Numbered from the stretch's first letter, positions 5,926-12,462 are shown. The stretch: DNA of 14,289 nucleotides from an uncultured Candidatus Saccharibacteria bacterium (GCA_946479025.1 CAMLDM010000020.1:1-14289), one strand, 5' to 3'. The notes: generated by a model from the sequence alone, not told the origin. Program-made: numbers and translations.

Positions 5926-8375
5926 CATTTGATTACGGTAGCTTCCGCGCAAGGAAAGCGCGCATCGGCCAGATGTTCGTTGGGATGCTGGGGCGGCTTT
6001 TGCCGATTGCCGCCCTACTTCTTTTGATGGGAGGTGCGGGCCTTTTGGTGATTGGTGTAGCGGCGGGATGGCTTTTCGCTGGCCTTTCGGCAATTCCCTT
6101 GATGTTTTCTGAGTGGTACAACAATGACCTCAAACATTTGCCGAGTCCGAAAAATCCAAAAACGATCGATGACATCCTGTCTGCCGACATTTTGGGCCAG
6201 TTGCCAAAGAATCCGGCCCCGCGCGATATAGCGATGGCGGTAGGGCGCGTTTCGAGCGGGCAGTTTTTTGGTGCGCGCCTGGGGATCGGCGCGAAGTTTC
6301 TGCAGGACATTTCATCGGAAGATCCAAGCGCGACTCCGGCGATATGGCGAGAGGCGCTGAATGTACGCGAGCAGGCCGGGCTTGACCACATCACGGGAAG
6401 TGCGCTCGTGGTTGCACTGGTTCGTGCGTTTCCAGATCACGAAGGGCTTTTGGCGCACATGAAACTAAGTGATGAGGATTTGATGCATGGCGTTCGCTGG
6501 CAAAAACATATTCGCGATCTTATAACACAACACTCGAAACCACGTCGAACGGGCGGTATTGCACGTGACTGGTCGTTCGGTTACATTCCGCTGCTGACGC
6601 GTTTCGGGCAGAATATCAGCGAGCAGATTGCGCGCGGCGGGCTGCTTTCCAGCGACCTTGAAGCGCATGTCCAAGCGCTTGACCAAATGATGAGCACATT
6701 TGGCGATGCTGGGCGGCAGAATGTGGCGCTGGTGGGGCCGGCGGGCGTCGGGAAAACGACGATCGTTCATGCTTTTGCCGAGCGGCTGCTCGACGCCAGC
6801 GCGAAACTGCCGGAAAGCTTAAAGTTTCGCCAGGTATTTATTCTCGACGCGTCGGCGCTCATTTCGGCGGCGCCTGGTCGCGGCGAACTAGAAAACCTTG
6901 TAACGCAGGTGCTGGGCGAGGCGTACAGCGCTAAAAATATCATCATTTGTCTCGATAACGCCGAGCTTTTTTTCGAAGAAGGGGTTGGCTCGGTCGACCT
7001 GACAAATCTGCTTTTGCCGATTCTCGATGCGGGCAATCTTCGTATCATCCTGACGATGGACGAACAGCGCTACCTCCAGATCGGTCAACGCAACGCAGGG
7101 CTTATCAATGCCCTCAACCGTATAAGCGTGAGCACGGCGAGCAAGGAAGAGACCCTGGCGGTTATGCAAGATCGTCTAATCGTCACGGAATTCCAGCGCA
7201 AGGTCACGTATATGTACCAGGCACTTGAAGAGGCGTATCGCTTGAGTGAGCGGTACGTACACGACTTGGTGATGCCGGGACGGGCAGTGAAGCTGATGGA
7301 GTCGGCGGCCGGTTACGCAGAGAACGGCCTGGTGACGATGAGTTCCGTGCAAAAAGCGATCGAACAGACGATGGATATAAAAGTCGGCGTGGCAAGCGGG
7401 GAAGACGAGCGCGAAACGCTGCTGAATCTTGAAGGCCTGATTCATAAACGCATGATCAACCAGGTGCGCGCAGTCGGCGTCGTGAGCGACGCACTTCGGC
7501 GCGCCCGGGCCGGTGTTCGTAATCAGAATCGGCCTATCGGCACGTTCCTTTTTCTTGGGCCGACCGGCGTGGGGAAAACCGAGCTGGCTAAGGCCTTGGC
7601 CGACGTGTATTTTGGCGGGGAAAACCGGCTGATTCGCTTGGATATGAACGAGTTTGTCCGTAGTGAAGATGTGTCGCGTCTGATTGCGGACGGTGCCCAG
7701 GATCCTTCCAGCCTTACGGCTCAGGCGATGAAGCAGCCGTTCTCGGTGGTGCTGCTTGATGAGATCGAGAAGGCGCATCCGCAAGTGCTCACCACGCTGC
7801 TACAGTTGCTCGATGAAGGAATTTTACGAGATGTGAAGAACCGTGAGGTGTCTTTCCGTGACGCGATCATCATCGCCACAAGCAACGCTGGCGCGGACAG
7901 GATTCGTGAATACATTGAGCGAGGCTATCAGCTGGAACAGTTCGAGGACCAGTTCGTTGACGAACTTATTAACTCCAACCAATTCAAACCGGAGTTTTTG
8001 AACCGTTTCGATGAAATCGTGACATTCCGGCCGCTTGGAAAGGAGGAGCTGTTGCAAGTTGTTGACTTGATTTTGGCTGGCATTAATAAAACCATGGCTC
8101 CGCAGAAAATTACCATTAGCGTAGCCGAGGACGCAAAGGCGCTTCTTGTAGAGAAAGGCTATGACCCACGCCTTGGCGCGCGGCCAATGCGCCGCGTTGT
8201 GCAGCGCGCAGTTGAAAACACGGTGGCAAAACAGATGCTTTCAGGCGCGGCAACTCCGGGTAGTACGATTGAAATCAGCCGTGAGCAGGTTGAGCAAATT
8301 CTGGGCAGCCAGCGAGAAGCAAGTCAAATAGCAGCCGAAACCGCACCTGCTACTATTCCTGCCGATCGAATGTAA
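5913..8375 (+). CDS. Membrane-anchored ClpC/ClpB-like double AAA+ protein lacking pore loops
   Basis: The 820-residue protein starts with a basic stretch and two hydrophobic segments (about 23-64), so it is tethered to the membrane. A Clp-N-like repeat region follows (about 100-205; compare SALVVALVRAFPDHEGLLAHM). AAA+ module 1 has Walker A GPAGVGKT (275-282), but its Walker B ends in D348-N349 instead of DE. The usual ERRF arginine-finger stretch reads INALNRI (398-404), and the KYRG pore loop is replaced by PGRG. Module 2 keeps Walker A GPTGVGKT (549-556), Walker B LLDEIEK (D616, E617), sensor ATSNAG (655-660), arginine finger in FLNRFDE (R698) and GARPMRR (755-761). Its GYVG pore loop is missing and that stretch is shortened (588-606). 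I see no IGF-type ClpP-docking loop. It therefore resembles an ATP-driven remodeller or scaffold rather than a classical unfoldase. ATG 5913 is preferred over an in-frame GTG at 5850. Confidence 0.85.
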   Translation: MESVTFDYGSFRARKARIGQMFVGMLGRLLPIAALLLLMGGAGLLVIGVAAGWLFAGLSAIPLMFSEWYNNDLKHLPSPKNPKTIDDILSADILGQLPKNPAPRDIAMAVGRVSSGQFFGARLGIGAKFLQDISSEDPSATPAIWREALNVREQAGLDHITGSALVVALVRAFPDHEGLLAHMKLSDEDLMHGVRWQKHIRDLITQHSKPRRTGGIARDWSFGYIPLLTRFGQNISEQIARGGLLSSDLEAHVQALDQMMSTFGDAGRQNVALVGPAGVGKTTIVHAFAERLLDASAKLPESLKFRQVFILDASALISAAPGRGELENLVTQVLGEAYSAKNIIICLDNAELFFEEGVGSVDLTNLLLPILDAGNLRIILTMDEQRYLQIGQRNAGLINALNRISVSTASKEETLAVMQDRLIVTEFQRKVTYMYQALEEAYRLSERYVHDLVMPGRAVKLMESAAGYAENGLVTMSSVQKAIEQTMDIKVGVASGEDERETLLNLEGLIHKRMINQVRAVGVVSDALRRARAGVRNQNRPIGTFLFLGPTGVGKTELAKALADVYFGGENRLIRLDMNEFVRSEDVSRLIADGAQDPSSLTAQAMKQPFSVVLLDEIEKAHPQVLTTLLQLLDEGILRDVKNREVSFRDAIIIATSNAGADRIREYIERGYQLEQFEDQFVDELINSNQFKPEFLNRFDEIVTFRPLGKEELLQVVDLILAGINKTMAPQKITISVAEDAKALLVEKGYDPRLGARPMRRVVQRAVENTVAKQMLSGAATPGSTIEISREQVEQILGSQREASQIAAETAPATIPADRM

Positions 8376-8907
8376 ACCAACGCAAGTCGTCGTAGGCGAC
8401 GCCATAGTGTTTCTGGATAATTTCGCGTGCATCGTCAAAAATGACGTTATCCCACTTAAACCCTGTTCGCTCTGCCACGTCTCGTATTTCTTGCTCGGAC
8501 GCGCCTTCAAATTCAACGTACGTAGGAATATTCGGCCATGTATCGATGTCAATCGTTACGCTGTCGAGTGTAAGCTTGTGGCGACGCTTTTCCTGGCGAC
8601 GAAACGCCCTCAACCCAATCGCCTCAAGAAGCAGCGTGGCTTTTTCTGCGTCTGCCACGTCAAGTTCAATCTCTTTTGCGCTGTCGATTGCTTGATGTGA
8701 GTTTTCTTTGTAAGTGAGCTCCGTTTTGTTTTTATCAGAGCGGAGCCGCACGCGCTTCCCTTGGCTGAGCCACGTTTTTTCGGCGTCGTAAAAGATCACT
8801 TCGCTGAGTAGTTGCTCGCCGTGGTCCCGCGCACCGAGCGAAACGAGCCTATTGATGAGTTCAGCTTTGTCGATGTCTAGAAAGCGAGCTTCAGTCTCTG
8901 TATTCAT
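8353..8907 (-). CDS. CYTH domain protein (class IV adenylate cyclase/thiamine triphosphatase superfamily)
   Basis: The 184-residue protein has the layout of a CYTH triphosphate tunnel enzyme, which binds triphosphate compounds with metal ions inside a beta barrel. Visible elements are the N-terminal ETEAR (E4, E6, R8), KRVRLR (51-56), ELTYKEN (63-69), KEIELDV (78-84), RRQEKRRHKL (103-112) and the acidic DIDTWPNIPTYVEFEG (120-135). The signature is normally ExExK; here the lysine is arginine. Most bacterial relatives are annotated as class IV adenylyl cyclase, but the true substrate (ATP, thiamine triphosphate or polyphosphate) cannot be read from sequence. Six bases separate it from the VOC gene stop, so the two form an operon. 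The 3' end overlaps the convergent Clp-like gene by 23 bp. Confidence 0.85.
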   Translation of the reverse strand: MNTETEARFLDIDKAELINRLVSLGARDHGEQLLSEVIFYDAEKTWLSQGKRVRLRSDKNKTELTYKENSHQAIDSAKEIELDVADAEKATLLLEAIGLRAFRRQEKRRHKLTLDSVTIDIDTWPNIPTYVEFEGASEQEIRDVAERTGFKWDNVIFDDAREIIQKHYGVAYDDLRWFTFDRQE

Positions 8908-8913
8908 AGTGGA

Positions 8914-9297
8914 TTATTTTTCCTGTAGTACCGAAAAAATATTGCCGGCCGGGTCTTTGAACCACGCGATATCCGGCCCCTGGTTTTTTGAGAGGCCTCT
9001 GGAAATGCCTTTTTCATCGGTCATGCTCTGGTATTGCTCGAACGTGACGCCTCTGGCTGTTAGCGCATCTACAGCATGGTCGATATCATCTACGGGAAAG
9101 TTCAGCACAGTGTAAGTGGCGGGAATATGCGCGTCACCTTTGGGGTATACCAGAATATCTGCCCCCGTTACGATATGCAGCATAAGCATACCGTTTGTCT
9201 CGCTCACTTCAAGTCCGAGTGTACTACTATAAAATTCTTTTGCTTTCTCGGTATTGTCTACCGAGAATCCTGAGAACGCCTGTGTATCTTTGAACAT
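8914..9297 (-). CDS. VOC (glyoxalase/bleomycin-resistance fold) family protein
   Basis: The 127-residue protein matches a single-subunit vicinal oxygen chelate protein. It has [18 protein letters not shown] at the start, [10 protein letters not shown], then [22 protein letters not shown] and the ending [17 protein letters not shown]. The two beta-alpha-beta-beta-beta modules are clear. In many VOC enzymes the last strand reads GNxxE with a metal-binding glutamate; here the residue is serine (GNIFS), so a metal-dependent glyoxalase activity is doubtful and a binding or antibiotic-sequestering role is equally possible. A strong Shine-Dalgarno sequence AGGAGGT precedes ATG 9297, and TATAAT lies upstream. 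The CYTH gene follows in the same operon. Confidence 0.85.
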   Translation of the reverse strand: MFKDTQAFSGFSVDNTEKAKEFYSSTLGLEVSETNGMLMLHIVTGADILVYPKGDAHIPATYTVLNFPVDDIDHAVDALTARGVTFEQYQSMTDEKGISRGLSKNQGPDIAWFKDPAGNIFSVLQEK

Positions 9298-9301
9298 AAC
9301 T

Positions 9302-9327
9302 ACCTCCTAACTTATGTCTCTATTATA
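9302..9327 (-). promoter_or_regulatory. -10 box and Shine-Dalgarno sequence of the VOC gene
   Basis: The minus strand carries TATAAT (9322-9327), then AGGAGGT (9302-9308) four bases before ATG 9297. The promoter starts immediately after the GNAT stop codon at 9331. This gene uses conventional Shine-Dalgarno initiation, unlike many others in the window. Confidence 0.75.
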
Positions 9328-9330
9328 CAG

Positions 9331-9783
9331 CTAGGCGTTTGGCATGAGCCGGAATACGACGGTGTCGCGGGTTTTGAAACCCAGTTCGGCATATAAACGG
9401 TGGGCCGACTCACGATCGGGCTTTGAGGTAAGGTTTATTGAGCGGGTTTCTTTCGGAGCCGCCTCAAGGATGGCCTGCATAAGGAGCCGACCGATGCCGA
9501 GTTTCCGGTAGTCATTTGAAACCACCATGTCCTCTATCCAGCATTTCGTACTGGTAAGTTGACGCACGACAACAAGTTGGGCTATGCCAACGATACGATC
9601 CGTCTTCTCGTCGATTGCAACGTGTATAATATTTGCATCGGAATGGACAATATCTGAAAGTTGCTCAAGCGTAAGAGGCTGAAAATCCTGAGTCAGCTGA
9701 GGAATTAGTGAACTGATTTGTTCAAGCTTTGTCTGATCGACGCTCAATAGGCGGCTTACTTTGATGGTGGGAAGGTCGTTCAC
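9331..9783 (-). CDS. GNAT family N-acetyltransferase
   Basis: The 150-residue protein is a GNAT-fold acyltransferase that transfers an acyl group from acetyl-CoA to an amine. Motif A reads CWIEDMVVSNDYRKLGIGRLLM (81-102), with RKLGIG forming the R/Q-x-x-G-x-G pyrophosphate-binding turn. Motif B ends in AHRLYAELGFKTRDTVVFRL (127-146), placing the conserved tyrosine at Y131. The substrate is not identifiable. The start is GTG at 9783, decided by GGAGG four bases upstream. It has its own good promoter at 9828-9856 and is followed directly by the VOC gene promoter. Confidence 0.9.
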   Translation of the reverse strand: MNDLPTIKVSRLLSVDQTKLEQISSLIPQLTQDFQPLTLEQLSDIVHSDANIIHVAIDEKTDRIVGIAQLVVVRQLTSTKCWIEDMVVSNDYRKLGIGRLLMQAILEAAPKETRSINLTSKPDRESAHRLYAELGFKTRDTVVFRLMPNA

Positions 9784-9787
9784 TTTT

Positions 9788-9792
9788 CCTCC
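9788..9792 (-). promoter_or_regulatory. Shine-Dalgarno sequence selecting a GTG start
   Basis: GGAGG on the minus strand sits four bases before GTG 9783 of the GNAT gene. No in-frame ATG lies nearby, so this site decides the start. Confidence 0.75.
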
Positions 9793-9827
9793 GTTAGTTA
9801 GGTCGTTTCCTGGTGACGTTACTCGTA

Positions 9828-9856
9828 GTTATATATGGAGGCTGTAGATTAGTCAA
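9828..9856 (-). promoter_or_regulatory. Sigma70-type promoter of the GNAT gene
   Basis: TTGACT (9851-9856) and TATAAC (9828-9833) are separated by 17 bp, the best -35/-10 pair in the window. The -35 overlaps the stop codon of the upstream HAD phosphatase gene. The predicted transcript has a leader of about 37 bases that includes the Shine-Dalgarno sequence. Confidence 0.75.
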
Positions 9857-10526
9857 GCGTGCGCAGCTGAGCGAGTACGTCGGCGAAGTTATTGAATGAG
9901 CGATCGGCTTTTTCGATAACTTCCGGTCGCTGGGCGTGCTGTGTAAATGCCCAAAATTCATCCGCCGCACCCATGGCTTTTATTTCGTAGTCGGTATAGC
10001 CGTCACCGATGGCAATAATAGGCCGCCGTAGGTTGAGTGCCTCGACCTGTGCCGCTTTGCCGCCTACCCGGCTGACAAGCCGCTCTGTGTCGTAGCCGGT
10101 AATGTGATACGTGTCGTTATAGATAAAGCGATTAGCATAGACGTTGCTCGGCGAGAGTCCTAGCGATATGACGATCGGCCGTATGAACTCTTCAAAACCG
10201 CCGGAAACGACGTAAATATGATCTTTGTTTTTTGTCAGCCACTCCCGCTGTTCAAGCAGTGACTGCGTAATACGCGTTTCCAGATACACGGTGAGCGCCA
10301 GAATATCATCTTTGGTCGCTTGGAAGAGTTGTAGTCGTCGCCGAAGAGATTCATCGAACGTAAGTGTACCCGCCATGCCTCGGGCAGTAATTGTCTCGAG
10401 TTCTTCTAATATTTCCTCTCGGTTCGGTGATGTATCAAGCGTGAGACGGGCAAGCTCATCCAAAGATTCGCATCCAACAATGGTGCTGTCAAAGTCAAGT
10501 ATGTACGAAGTCGTGGCACGTATAAT
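9849..10526 (-). CDS. HAD superfamily phosphatase, SerB (phosphoserine phosphatase)-like, apparent ATT start
   Basis: All four HAD motifs are present if the frame is read from 10526. Motif I is LDFDST (D11 nucleophile, D13), motif II is VVSGGF (S108), the motif III lysine is in GGKAAQVEAL (K157), and motif IV is GDGYTD (174-179). The DFDST plus GCESLDELA context and the helical cap (about 23-95) match phosphoserine phosphatase-like enzymes, which hydrolyse small phosphomonoesters; serine biosynthesis is possible but unproven. No ATG, GTG or TTG precedes motif I in frame. The TTG at 10463 would delete the catalytic aspartates. TGG-TATACT followed by exactly six bases leads to ATT at 10526, giving 225 residues, so a rare ATT start on a leaderless mRNA is the best reading. 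No frameshift is needed. Confidence 0.82.
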   Translation of the reverse strand: MIRATTSYILDFDSTIVGCESLDELARLTLDTSPNREEILEELETITARGMAGTLTFDESLRRRLQLFQATKDDILALTVYLETRITQSLLEQREWLTKNKDHIYVVSGGFEEFIRPIVISLGLSPSNVYANRFIYNDTYHITGYDTERLVSRVGGKAAQVEALNLRRPIIAIGDGYTDYEIKAMGAADEFWAFTQHAQRPEVIEKADRSFNNFADVLAQLRTLD

Positions 10527-10532
10527 ACTGTC

Positions 10533-10541
10533 AGTATACCA
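10533..10541 (-). promoter_or_regulatory. Extended -10 promoter of the HAD phosphatase gene
   Basis: The minus strand reads TGG then TATACT (10533-10538), followed by GACAGT and ATT at 10526-10524. The spacing is the same as at murT, the Crp gene, the UPF0200-like kinase and the membrane protein gene. Confidence 0.6.
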
Positions 10542-10542
10542 T

Positions 10543-10584
10543 GGAGACGCCCTCTTCCGGGCATCTCCTTCGAGGGAAGAGGGC
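10543..10584 (-). promoter_or_regulatory. Two mutually exclusive RNA hairpins after the 80-residue ORF
   Basis: On the minus strand, GCCCTCTTCC (10584-10575) can pair with GGAAGAGGGC (10558-10549) in a perfect 10-bp stem. Alternatively, GGAGATGCCC (10568-10559) can pair with GGGCGTCTCC (10552-10543) through 10 bp including one G-U pair around a six-base loop. The stems share GGGC, so only one can form. The second stem has a wobble on the minus-strand RNA but a mismatch on the plus-strand RNA, which fits function on the minus strand. No U tract follows, so this is not a standard intrinsic terminator. Terminator or attenuator roles are inference. Confidence 0.5.
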
Positions 10585-10595
10585 AGGCAGAGAAA

Positions 10596-10838
10596 CTAGG
10601 TAGCGAAATATTCACGAATGAGAGACTTCACCCAGTCGCGGATGCTCTCGGCCGTGTGGAATAGGCCTGGCTTTACAAGGAGCGCGTAGGCCGTGACGAT
10701 GATTGCATCGCAGCGATGCGGCTCGACGCCCGGGTGAAGAGGGTACGTCGTGACCAGGATCAACCAGCCGAACATCTCATCACTCGCGGGCCTGCCGAGC
10801 AAAATCACGGGCTCGTCGCCATGTACGTACTTGTCCAT
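10596..10838 (-). CDS. Hypothetical protein, 80 residues
   Basis: I do not recognise this ORF. It encodes MDKYVHGDEPVILLGRPASD at the start, a hydrophobic middle (about 24-32 and 45-56) and a helical C-terminus, SIRDWVKSLIREYF. The ATG at 10838 has no convincing Shine-Dalgarno sequence (only GGGGTAG upstream) and no adjacent -10 box. The evidence for a gene is its position on the same strand between crcB and the phosphatase gene, filling an otherwise empty gap, and the strong hairpins right after its stop. It could also be non-coding leader or spacer RNA. Confidence 0.45.
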   Translation of the reverse strand: MDKYVHGDEPVILLGRPASDEMFGWLILVTTYPLHPGVEPHRCDAIIVTAYALLVKPGLFHTAESIRDWVKSLIREYFAT

Positions 10839-10858
10839 TTGCTACCCCGCTCTGGTTC

Positions 10859-10888
10859 GTCACGCGTGTGACGTCAGCCACGTTGGCT
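10859..10888. repeat. Two adjacent small inverted repeats
   Basis: GTCAC-GCGT-GTGAC (10859-10872) is followed by AGCCA-CGT-TGGCT (10876-10888). Both are perfect five-base stems with short loops in the gap between crcB2 and the 80-residue ORF. They could be an mRNA 3' end structure of the crcB operon or an operator. There is no U tract. Confidence 0.4.
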
Positions 10889-10931
10889 ACTTCTATAACA
10901 GAATGCTCCGCAGCAATACTCAAATGTACAG

Positions 10932-11300
10932 TTAAATAAGCTGTCCTATTGCGAGTCCGATAACAGCGGCAATGATCGCTGCTCCCAAGCCTGCACCCAC
11001 GTTGGACAGGGTGGCGGCGTAGCGTCGTTTTTCAAGCAGACGCACCGTTTCAAAGCTTGCCGTGCTGAACGTAGTGTAGCCTCCGCAAAAGCCTGCGCCA
11101 ATAATCGTTGCCGTACTGGAAAATCCTTTGTGCGACAGAAGCACGCCTGTTACGACGCCAAGTGCGAGTGAGCCTGTGACATTAATAATAAAAGTTGCCC
11201 ACGGAAAATCCTGCGAGAACCTTGCCTTAATGTGTCCGTCGAGCATGAACCTGCATACCGCGCCAAGACTGCCGGCGAATGCCACAAATATCGGTGTCAT
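10932..11300 (-). CDS. crcB2: Fluoride channel subunit CrcB/Fluc (second copy)
   Basis: The 122-residue protein has four membrane segments and the Fluc hallmarks: GSLGAVCRFML near the N-terminus, N40 in IINVTGSLALG, and GAGFCGGYTTFSTASFE (68-84) with the phenylalanine/threonine residues that line the fluoride pathway. Fluc channels export fluoride as antiparallel dual-topology dimers. When two homologues occur in tandem, as here, they usually form a heterodimer with opposite fixed orientations. ATG 11300 overlaps the crcB1 stop (ATGA, 11297-11300), so an in-frame start at 11357 is unlikely. Fewer positive charges in the loops than in crcB1 would fit opposite topology, but I did not count rigorously. 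Confidence 0.92.
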   Translation of the reverse strand: MTPIFVAFAGSLGAVCRFMLDGHIKARFSQDFPWATFIINVTGSLALGVVTGVLLSHKGFSSTATIIGAGFCGGYTTFSTASFETVRLLEKRRYAATLSNVGAGLGAAIIAAVIGLAIGQLI

Positions 11301-11821
11301 GCGCCTGCTCCTCGTGCTTTGGAACGCCTCGTTGCAAGCTGAATGCCAAAAGCGCACGCTATGATGCCAAGTACGATGCTCGTGATACCGTAGGCGAGGG
11401 CTGTGGCTGTGTCGCCGCCGCGCGCCAATAACGTTACGCCCGTAGCGAGCGAACTGTACGTGGTAAACGAGCCGAGGAATCCCGTGCCGAGTGTGAGCCG
11501 CAAGATGCGCCGCCCTCCTTCGTCTTTGCCTTTGCGGAGCAATATTTCGAGCAGTAAACCAAGCAAAAACGCGCCGGTAGTATTAATCAGCATCGTTGCC
11601 ACCGGCCAATCAGCCTCACCAGCAGGAAGCCACAAACCGACTTCGTAACGGCACAAAGTTCCAAAAAACGCGCCGAGCGCCACAATGGCAATATGCGCCG
11701 GATCGTTATGGATCGGCCGGATGATTTTCAGCTGGTCGCTGTCGGGATCAAGCGGCAGTTCTGGGTGGGTGTCGTAAAAGCGGCGTAGCCAAATGAGATT
11801 GAAATATTTTATTTTTTCCAT
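11297..11821 (-). CDS. crcB1: Fluoride channel subunit CrcB/Fluc (first copy, N-terminally extended)
   Basis: This 174-residue protein contains a complete CrcB domain (about 44-165) with ALGAFFGTLCRYE, N80 in MLINTTGAFLLG and GTGFLGSFTTYSSLA (112-126). A hydrophilic extension of about 40 residues (LRRFYDTHPELPLDPDSDQL and beyond) precedes the first membrane helix, which is unusual because most Fluc subunits are about 120-130 residues. A basic tail (TRRSKARGAGA) ends the protein. Its start overlaps the last 13 bases of the upstream kinase-like gene and its stop overlaps crcB2, so three genes form one coupled operon. A shorter start would be needed to remove the extension, but no Shine-Dalgarno-supported internal start is evident. 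Confidence 0.9.
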   Translation of the reverse strand: MEKIKYFNLIWLRRFYDTHPELPLDPDSDQLKIIRPIHNDPAHIAIVALGAFFGTLCRYEVGLWLPAGEADWPVATMLINTTGAFLLGLLLEILLRKGKDEGGRRILRLTLGTGFLGSFTTYSSLATGVTLLARGGDTATALAYGITSIVLGIIACAFGIQLATRRSKARGAGA

Positions 11822-12414
11822 GGGCGGATAAGGGATAGAGAGTCGGAAAGGAAGCGGCTGGTATTGTCGTTTATGACTTTATAGTCCGCAAGGTCTTCAA
11901 TTGCCTTTAGGTTGATACTGTTTTCTTCGGCCTCTGCAGGGCCTTCATATTCTAACCGATCATTGGCCAGGAATTCCTCCAATGTTTCCGAGTTCTGATC
12001 GCGGTCATGTACGTTATCGAATCGCTGACTTTCACTTGCATGGATCCATAAAACTAGAGCTCCGCGGTTCTTGAAGGCCTTAATTTCAGGCGGTCTGCGC
12101 AATCCACTTATAACAAGCCCACTATATTGGTCTTGTTTTTGTTTATACTTCGCAACTGACCCTTCGGTGATGGGACTCGGACCAAACTTCTTTTTGAACT
12201 CATCGCCAATTTTGCTTAGGACTTCACGAGGGATCGGATCTTTGTAGCCACGCTCCCTTGCCGTTTGGCGTAATATATCGCTTGCCGGAATGTGAAGGTA
12301 TCCGTACTCCGACTCAAGATAGTGCCCCAAATAATCTTTACCGCTCCCCTTTCGACCCGTTATGGCAATGAATTCGGGAAGGCTTTGCGCTGAATGAATC
12401 TCCTGGGTTGACAT
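11809..12414 (-). CDS. P-loop NMP kinase-like protein (UPF0200/dephospho-CoA kinase-like)
   Basis: The 201-residue protein has an early P-loop, ITGRKGSGKDYLG (Walker A 20-27), followed by LHIPASDILRQTARERG, which resembles the substrate-binding helix of nucleoside monophosphate kinases. A Walker B-like strand GLVISGLRRPPEIKAFKN comes next, then WIHASESQRFDNVHDRDQ (lid-like arginines), and the C-terminal YKVINDNTS strand typical of this fold. The overall order matches UPF0200-type proteins, known mainly from archaea, and dephospho-CoA kinase-like enzymes. The substrate is unknown. The promoter is TGA-TACACT, six bases before ATG 12414, with no Shine-Dalgarno sequence. Overlap with crcB1 suggests co-regulation with fluoride export, possibly because fluoride inhibits phosphoryl-transfer enzymes, but that link is speculation. 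Confidence 0.75.
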   Translation of the reverse strand: MSTQEIHSAQSLPEFIAITGRKGSGKDYLGHYLESEYGYLHIPASDILRQTARERGYKDPIPREVLSKIGDEFKKKFGPSPITEGSVAKYKQKQDQYSGLVISGLRRPPEIKAFKNRGALVLWIHASESQRFDNVHDRDQNSETLEEFLANDRLEYEGPAEAEENSINLKAIEDLADYKVINDNTSRFLSDSLSLIRPWKK

Positions 12415-12420
12415 AGCTAT

Positions 12421-12429
12421 AGTGTATCA
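12421..12429 (-). promoter_or_regulatory. Extended -10 promoter of the kinase-crcB1-crcB2 operon
   Basis: The minus strand reads TGA then TACACT (12421-12426), followed by six bases (ATAGCT) and ATG 12414. I looked for a fluoride riboswitch ahead of the operon, but this layout leaves no room for one. Confidence 0.6.
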
Positions 12430-12462
12430 AACCAATGAAGCATGGTCGATCTAAGCTTATCC

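Noticed and set aside
7176..7784. 202-residue minus-strand ORF inside the Clp-like gene
   Set aside because: It is a shadow of the conserved AAA+ coding frame on the other strand; its composition (rich in His, Arg and Cys) is typical of antisense reading.
10406..10615. 69-residue minus-strand ORF overlapping the start of the phosphatase gene
   Set aside because: It is in a different frame from the HAD motifs, runs through the hairpins, and has no domain. I considered whether a frameshift joined it to the phosphatase, but the phosphatase frame itself is open up to the ATT start.
12415..12462. Fluoride riboswitch before the crcB operon
   Set aside because: The gap is only 48 bases and holds an extended -10 directly before the kinase start, so there is no space for the roughly 50-60 base crcB motif, and none precedes crcB1 either.
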